Part shown: piece by piece, positions 60,648-64,000 of the stretch
Layout of the letters: each line of letters begins with the position of its first letter
How positions within the stretch are numbered: the stretch's first letter is position 1
Origin: DATEOR01 sp963841425
GTDB lineage: Bacteria > Actinomycetota > Thermoleophilia > Gaiellales > Gaiellaceae
Direction: 5' to 3'
DNA length: 64,000 bases
NCBI GenBank assembly: GCA_963841425.1
Contig: CAWJCL010000001.1
Coordinates: forward strand, 682,001 to 746,000
The notes under the pieces: model-generated
The model's database searches: none
What the model was told of the DNA's origin: nothing
Seen by the model: the letters and a program-made list of their open reading frames with translations, nothing else
Made by a program: the position numbers and the translations under genes

Positions 60648-62609
60648 CTAAGCGAGCGGGCTCTCCTGGCCCGCTTCGGGTGAAGATTCTACCGGCTTGC
60701 GTTTGCGTCCGCGCCCTCCGCGCGTCCCCCTGCGGGTCTTCTTCTTCTTGACCTCGGATGTCGCTTCAGCCCCGTTCTCCTCCTGAGACGGCTTCTCCGC
60801 GACGGCGACATCCTCGGCGGGAGCCTCTGCGACGACTTCGGTCTTCTTCTTGCGGCCGCGGCCGCCGCGCGTTCCACGCCGCGTCTTCTTCTTCGGCTTC
60901 TCCTTGGTCGGATCGTCGCCGTTTGCGCTCTCCCCGTTTGCGCGTTCGCCCTCGACGATGACGGCTCGGGCGGTCGTCTTCGCGACGTTCTCGATCCTGA
61001 TCGCGACCGTCTCGCCGACGCGGCTCGCGGCGTCCTTCACGGTGACGACATAGCCGTCCACGCGCGCGATCGCGTCGGTGTCGGAATGCTGGTGCGCCTC
61101 CTCGAGCTCGACCTCGAGCTCCTGCCCGCGCTCGACGGGCAGCGCCTTGTCCTCGACCTTGTCCGGCGAGCCCTCCTCGAGGACGACGAAGTGGTCGTGC
61201 GGCGCGCGCTGGCGGCCCTTGACCGCGAGACTGCGGCCGGTTTCCTTCTCGAGCTCGGCGAGGCGCTCCGCGCCCGGACCGATGAGCGTGGCGGCAACCT
61301 GCGAGTTGAGCTCGATGTGGAACGCCTTGCTCTTCGAGCCGGCGACAAGCCGCCGGATCCGGCGCTCGGCCTCGACGGCGTGGGTCTCCATCGACACGAC
61401 GACGCCGTCGCCCTTGCAGGCGGCGCAGACGTTGGTGAGGATCTCCCGCGGCCCGTCCGTGACGTTCTGGCGCGTCATCTCGACGAGCCCGAGCGGCGAG
61501 ATCTCGACGACGTAGGTCTTCGTCCGGTCGCGCGCGAGCTCCTGCTCCAGCGCTTCCTCGACCAGCTTGCGGTTCTTGGGATTCGCCATGTCGATGAAGT
61601 CGATGACGATGATCCCGCCGATGTCCCGGAGGCGGAGCTGGCGGACGACCTCGCTGACCGCTTCGAGGTTGTTCTTCGTGATCGTGTCCTCGAGCCGGGC
61701 GCCGCTTGAACGTCCGCGGGAGCCGACGAAGCGCCCCGTGTTGACGTCGATGACGGTAAACGCCTCGGCGTAGTCGAAGATCAGGTAGCCGCCCGAGGGA
61801 AGATCGACGCGCCGGTTGAGCGTCGAGCGCACGGCCTCGTCCACGCCGTAGCGCTCCATGAGCGGCTCCGTGCCCTTGTAGAGCTCGACGCGAGCCGCGA
61901 GCTCGGGCGACGTCCGCTTGAGGTAGCCGACGATGCGCCGGTACGTGCGGTCGTGGTCGACGACCACGCGCTCGAAGTCGCGGATGAAGAGGTCGCGGAT
62001 GATCCGGAGCGGCAGCTCGGACTCCTGGTAGACGAGCGACGGAGCCTCGGCGCGCTTGGCGCGACCCTGGATCGTCGACCAGAGCTTCTGCAGGAGCGCG
62101 AGGTCGCCCTCGAGCTCCTCCTTCGAAGCGCCCTCCGCCGCCGTGCGGACGATGAGCCCGCCGTCCGGAAGGTCGAGCCCCTTGCAGATCGCCTTCAGCC
62201 GCTCGCGCTCCTCGTCCTCAAGCCGGCGAGAGACGCCGATGCCGTCTCCGTACGGGACGAAGACGAGGAAGCGCCCCGGGAGCGAGATCTCGGTCGTCAG
62301 TCGGGCACCCTTCGTGCCCATGGGGTCCTTGACCGCCTGGACGAGCACCTCCTGCCCGCGCTCGACCAGCTCCTGGATGCGCCTCCCGTGGCGCTGCTTG
62401 CCCTCGAGCTCGGGGACGACGATCTCGTCCACGTAGAGGAACCCGTTCTTCTCGAGCCCGATGTCGACGAAGGACGCCTCCATGCCCGGAAGGACGTTGT
62501 CGATGATGCCCTTGTAGACGTTGCCGGCCACCGAGCGGTGCGACGGCCGGCCGAGGTAGACCTCGACGACGACGTCGTCCTCGAGCACCGCGACCCGCTG
62601 CTCGGTCAC
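60648..62609 (-). CDS. rne: Ribonuclease E/G, catalytic core and C-terminal tail
   Basis: The main frame of an RNase E/G endoribonuclease for rRNA processing and mRNA decay. An S1 domain (NVYKGIIDNVLPGMEASFVDIG), the 5' sensor, the DNase I-like catalytic region (GGYLIFDYAEAFTVIDVNTG, GGIIVIDFIDM) and the zinc-link CAACKGDG are present. The tail holds two RRGTRGGRGRK repeats. The frame's first start, GTG 62609, lies after the conserved KKEIFVSVEVT beginning, which is in frame but has no start codon; the real N-terminus is read from a different frame upstream (see 62606-62971). Confidence 0.92.
   Translation of the reverse strand: MTEQRVAVLEDDVVVEVYLGRPSHRSVAGNVYKGIIDNVLPGMEASFVDIGLEKNGFLYVDEIVVPELEGKQRHGRRIQELVERGQEVLVQAVKDPMGTKGARLTTEISLPGRFLVFVPYGDGIGVSRRLEDEERERLKAICKGLDLPDGGLIVRTAAEGASKEELEGDLALLQKLWSTIQGRAKRAEAPSLVYQESELPLRIIRDLFIRDFERVVVDHDRTYRRIVGYLKRTSPELAARVELYKGTEPLMERYGVDEAVRSTLNRRVDLPSGGYLIFDYAEAFTVIDVNTGRFVGSRGRSSGARLEDTITKNNLEAVSEVVRQLRLRDIGGIIVIDFIDMANPKNRKLVEEALEQELARDRTKTYVVEISPLGLVEMTRQNVTDGPREILTNVCAACKGDGVVVSMETHAVEAERRIRRLVAGSKSKAFHIELNSQVAATLIGPGAERLAELEKETGRSLAVKGRQRAPHDHFVVLEEGSPDKVEDKALPVERGQELEVELEEAHQHSDTDAIARVDGYVVTVKDAASRVGETVAIRIENVAKTTARAVIVEGERANGESANGDDPTKEKPKKKTRRGTRGGRGRKKKTEVVAEAPAEDVAVAEKPSQEENGAEATSEVKKKKTRRGTRGGRGRKRKPVESSPEAGQESPLA
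60701..60750 (-). repeat. RRGTRGGRGR coding repeat, copy 3
   Basis: Encodes TRRGTRGGRGRKRK at the C-terminus of RNase E/G, a basic RG-rich RNA-binding motif. It is near-identical in protein to copies at 60841-60896 and 62801-62858. The DNA is less conserved than the protein, so the repeat is old and under selection. Confidence 0.6.
60841..60896 (-). repeat. RRGTRGGRGR coding repeat, copy 2
   Basis: Encodes KKKTRRGTRGGRGRKKK in the RNase E/G tail, about 45 residues before copy 3. Confidence 0.6.
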
Positions 62610-62971
62610 CTCGACCGAGACGAAGATCTCCTTCTTGACCTTCGGAAGCGCCGAGCGCTTCGGCGTCTGGGTGCGCCTGCGGCGCGGCTTCGCGTCCTCC
62701 CCGTCCTTCTTCTTCTGCCGGGGCTGGCGCGGCTTGGCTTGGGCTCGGCCTTCGCCCCGGCCTTCGATTCGATCTTCGCGCCGCCCTCGGCGGCCTCTAC
62801 CTTCTTCTTGCCACGCCCTCGGCCGCCGCGGGTCCCGCGGCGCCTGCGCGGCTTGGGCTTGTCAGCCGGTCCGTCCGCCTGGGACGGAGAGGCCTCCTCG
62901 AGCGCCTCGGGAGCGGCCGCCTCGGCGGGCGCCGCCTCCTCGCTGCTCGTCTTCTTGCGAAAAAATCGCAC
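62606..62971 (-). CDS. rne: N-terminal part of RNase E/G, out of frame
   Basis: A frame starting at GTG 62971 (AAGGAG about 9 nt upstream) encodes RFFRKKTSS, an acidic Ala/Glu/Pro region and RRRRGTRGGRGRGKKK, the same repeat found twice in the RNase E/G tail. Around 62690-62745 sense passes to the frame of the core (a -1 shift relative to this one), where KPRQPRQKKKDGEDAKPRRRR and KKEIFVSVE continue without a stop. The original frame ends at 62606 in Arg-rich nonsense. One missing base (assembly error or real mutation) or a programmed shift explains this. Confidence 0.7.
   Translation of the reverse strand: MRFFRKKTSSEEAAPAEAAAPEALEEASPSQADGPADKPKPRRRRGTRGGRGRGKKKVEAAEGGAKIESKAGAKAEPKPSRASPGRRRRTGRTRSRAAGAPRRRSARRFRRSRRRSSSRSR
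62801..62858 (-). repeat. RRGTRGGRGR coding repeat, copy 1
   Basis: Encodes RRRRGTRGGRGRGKKK in the N-terminal extension. Its match to the two tail copies is the main evidence that the out-of-frame segment belongs to RNase E/G. Confidence 0.6.
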
Positions 62972-63003
62972 GATGTAAATCTCCTTTCGGGCGCACGCCG
63001 ACA

Positions 63004-63023
63004 CCCGCGCATCTCGGCGCGGG
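63004..63023 (-). promoter_or_regulatory. Hairpin in the rne leader
   Basis: CCCGCGC and GCGCGGG pair perfectly around a 6-nt loop, between the small gene at 63147 and the rne start. RNase E mRNAs of other bacteria are autoregulated through 5'-leader hairpins; the same role here is inference. Confidence 0.35.
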
Positions 63024-63043
63024 GGAAGTCGAGCCTGTCTGCC

Positions 63044-63058
63044 ACAAATCTCATTTGT
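63044..63058. promoter_or_regulatory. AT-rich inverted repeat in the rne leader
   Basis: ACAAAT and ATTTGT flank a 3-nt centre. In this GC-rich background an AT-rich 6-bp palindrome before rne may be an operator or an RNase-sensitive loop. Confidence 0.3.
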
Positions 63059-63146
63059 TGTGAGCGCGGAATCCCGCTCGCCCGATCTGGGCTCGGTTCT
63101 CCCTGCGCGTGCCCGTTAAGGGTAGCAGGCGCCCTCGCCGGCCCTG

Positions 63147-63350
63147 CTACGCGGCGGCGGGACGAAGCTCGGTTTGCTTTCGCTTGACGACCCGCAGGCG
63201 CTGGCTGAGTCGAGCCCACGCCCACGGCTCGATCTCGTGATAGCGGCCGGACCCGATCTCGGCCCTGGTGACCTCCAGGTACTCGAACCAGGCGTCGGCC
63301 TCCTCGATTGCCAGTGCCTCGTGAGCCGGCAACAGCTGCTCGGCGCTCAT
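63147..63350 (-). CDS. Conserved-looking small protein, unknown function
   Basis: A 67-residue soluble protein, helical and rich in Glu, Arg and aromatic residues (ADAWFEYLEVTRA, EIEPWAWARLSQRL), with a basic end. No motif is recognised. The ATG is preceded by TAGCCT at 8 nt. The frame has typical GC-rich codon use, so it looks real. Confidence 0.55.
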   Translation of the reverse strand: MSAEQLLPAHEALAIEEADAWFEYLEVTRAEIGSGRYHEIEPWAWARLSQRLRVVKRKQTELRPAAA

Positions 63351-63358
63351 GCGCGGGA

Positions 63359-63364
63359 AGGCTA
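63359..63364 (-). promoter_or_regulatory. Putative -10 box for the 63147 small gene
   Basis: TAGCCT on the minus strand, 8 nt before the ATG at 63350; it overlaps the stop codon of the upstream gene. Confidence 0.25.
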
Positions 63365-64000
63365 GGATCTGGACCGGACGGCATCGGCCGCCCGCGCGAG
63401 CGCCTGCGCGCCGCCCTGCTCGAAGTAGGCCGTCGCTGCCTTCCCGAGCGCCTTCGTACCGGCGTAGGCGACACCGCCCTTGATCGCCCAGCCAAGGCCG
63501 GGGACGAACCCGAGCGCCTCGCGGGCGACCGTGCGAAAACCGAGGCCCGCGCCGACCACGGCGAGGATCTCGGGGATGCGCTCGCGGTCGATTTCTTCTC
63601 CGTGCGCCGCAGCGATGCGGAAGATCATTCGCAGCTGGTTCAGCGTCAGCACCGGGAAGTCGGCGCCGGGAATGAAGATGGCAACGCCGAGAATCCCGTT
63701 CTGGCGCGCGAACTGGCGCACGATCGCCTCGACGACGGGAGCCCGGAGGACGGGCAGGCGCGCGGCCAGCCCGTAACCCGTCTCGTCCGCGAGGGAGGCG
63801 ACGAGCTTCGCGATGCGCTCGGCGGGCATCGTCCTGCCTGGCGGGACGGCCACCACTCTCGTCGCCGGTACGTAGGCGATGTCGAGCGGCTGGGACATCG
63901 CGCCCGCGAGGAGGCAGACGGCGTCGACGTCGTTTCGGTCGGCGAGCTTCAAAGCGTGTTCGTCCTCGGTGGTCGGTTTCTCGCCGGCGACGACGTAGAC
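63362..64000 (-). CDS. DUF697-family protein, 5' part outside window
   Basis: The last 212 residues of a larger protein; the frame is open to the window edge (VYVVAGEKPTTEDEHALKLADRNDVDA), so the start lies beyond it. RLPVLRAPVVEAIVRQFARQNG, FRIAAAHGEEIDRERI and GLGWAIKGGVAYAGTKALGKAA are features of the DUF697/YcjF-like domain, helical and partly membrane-embedded, often joined to a GTPase domain. A TTG at 63952 is unlikely to be the real start. Its function is unknown. Confidence 0.75.
   Translation of the reverse strand, partial: VYVVAGEKPTTEDEHALKLADRNDVDAVCLLAGAMSQPLDIAYVPATRVVAVPPGRTMPAERIAKLVASLADETGYGLAARLPVLRAPVVEAIVRQFARQNGILGVAIFIPGADFPVLTLNQLRMIFRIAAAHGEEIDRERIPEILAVVGAGLGFRTVAREALGFVPGLGWAIKGGVAYAGTKALGKAATAYFEQGGAQALARAADAVRSRS

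Overview
This 64 kb window is a chromosomal segment of a very GC-rich bacterium. Ordinary housekeeping genes sit in tightly packed operons with many ATGA, GTGA and TGATG start/stop overlaps and frequent GTG and TTG starts. Gene content and style suggest an actinobacterium, most likely of the class Thermoleophilia (Gaiellales or Solirubrobacterales). Supporting signs are a group III phosphofructokinase, an RNase E/G with Arg/Gly-rich tails, a MarP-like membrane protease, the rne-rplU-rpmA-obgE-nadD-rsfS and murJ-lepA-hemW-hrcA-dnaJ-prmA orders, and many apparently leaderless transcripts. The class assignment is inference. No prophage, insertion sequence, CRISPR array, rRNA or origin was seen.

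Layout. 1-6.2 kb: a small membrane protein, a metallophosphoesterase, a lipoprotein, uvrB with a UPF0104-type membrane protein, and an exported type I sulfatase. 6.2-15 kb: lytic transglycosylase, coaE and rpsA; a propeller-like membrane protein and a SCO1-like copper lipoprotein; a secreted 5'-nucleotidase; polA. 15-20.4 kb: a complete branched-chain amino acid ABC transporter (livKHMGF) with a promoter and an attenuator-like hairpin, and a pair of palindromes beyond livF. 20.5-24.5 kb: tRNA-Leu(CAA), a phosphofructokinase with pyrophosphate-type residues, a Tat-exported Dyp-peroxidase-like protein and two lipoproteins. 24.5-29.1 kb: two aldolase/aldehyde dehydrogenase pairs in which one member of each kind has lost catalytic residues, plus a degenerate TrpC-like barrel. 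29.1-34.5 kb: coiled-coil protein, then phoH-ybeY-dgkA/PAP2-cdd-era-metallopeptidase.

34.7-44.1 kb: murJ-lepA-hemW-hrcA-dnaJ-prmA followed by mtaB-HIT-yqeY. 44.3-50.3 kb: rpsT, the comEA-comEC-holA group and a MarP-like protease. 50.4-57.7 kb: leuS, plsC, a nucleotidyltransferase-like protein, a second metallophosphoesterase with a 25-residue membrane micropeptide attached, DUF1385, a zincin-like protein, a lipoprotein, cyclophilin and tRNA-Ala(GGC). 57.7-64 kb: the rne-rplU-rpmA-obgE-nadD-rsfS operon, in which rne carries a frame disruption near its 5' end, then two conserved hypothetical genes, the last running off the window.

The genes describe replication and repair, ribosome assembly and RNA turnover, envelope lipid-carrier recycling, DNA uptake, and catabolism of deoxyribose phosphate and branched-chain amino acids. 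The most unusual region is 24.5-29.1 kb. Across the window, operon-leading genes tend to have a TANNNT box 6-12 nt before the start codon and no Shine-Dalgarno, whereas internal genes use Shine-Dalgarno motifs or overlaps. No gene-free stretch exceeds 300 bases. The longest are 14823-15076 (two palindromes), 44135-44364 (rpsT promoter and leader hairpin) and 34478-34697 (only a -10-like box for phoH).
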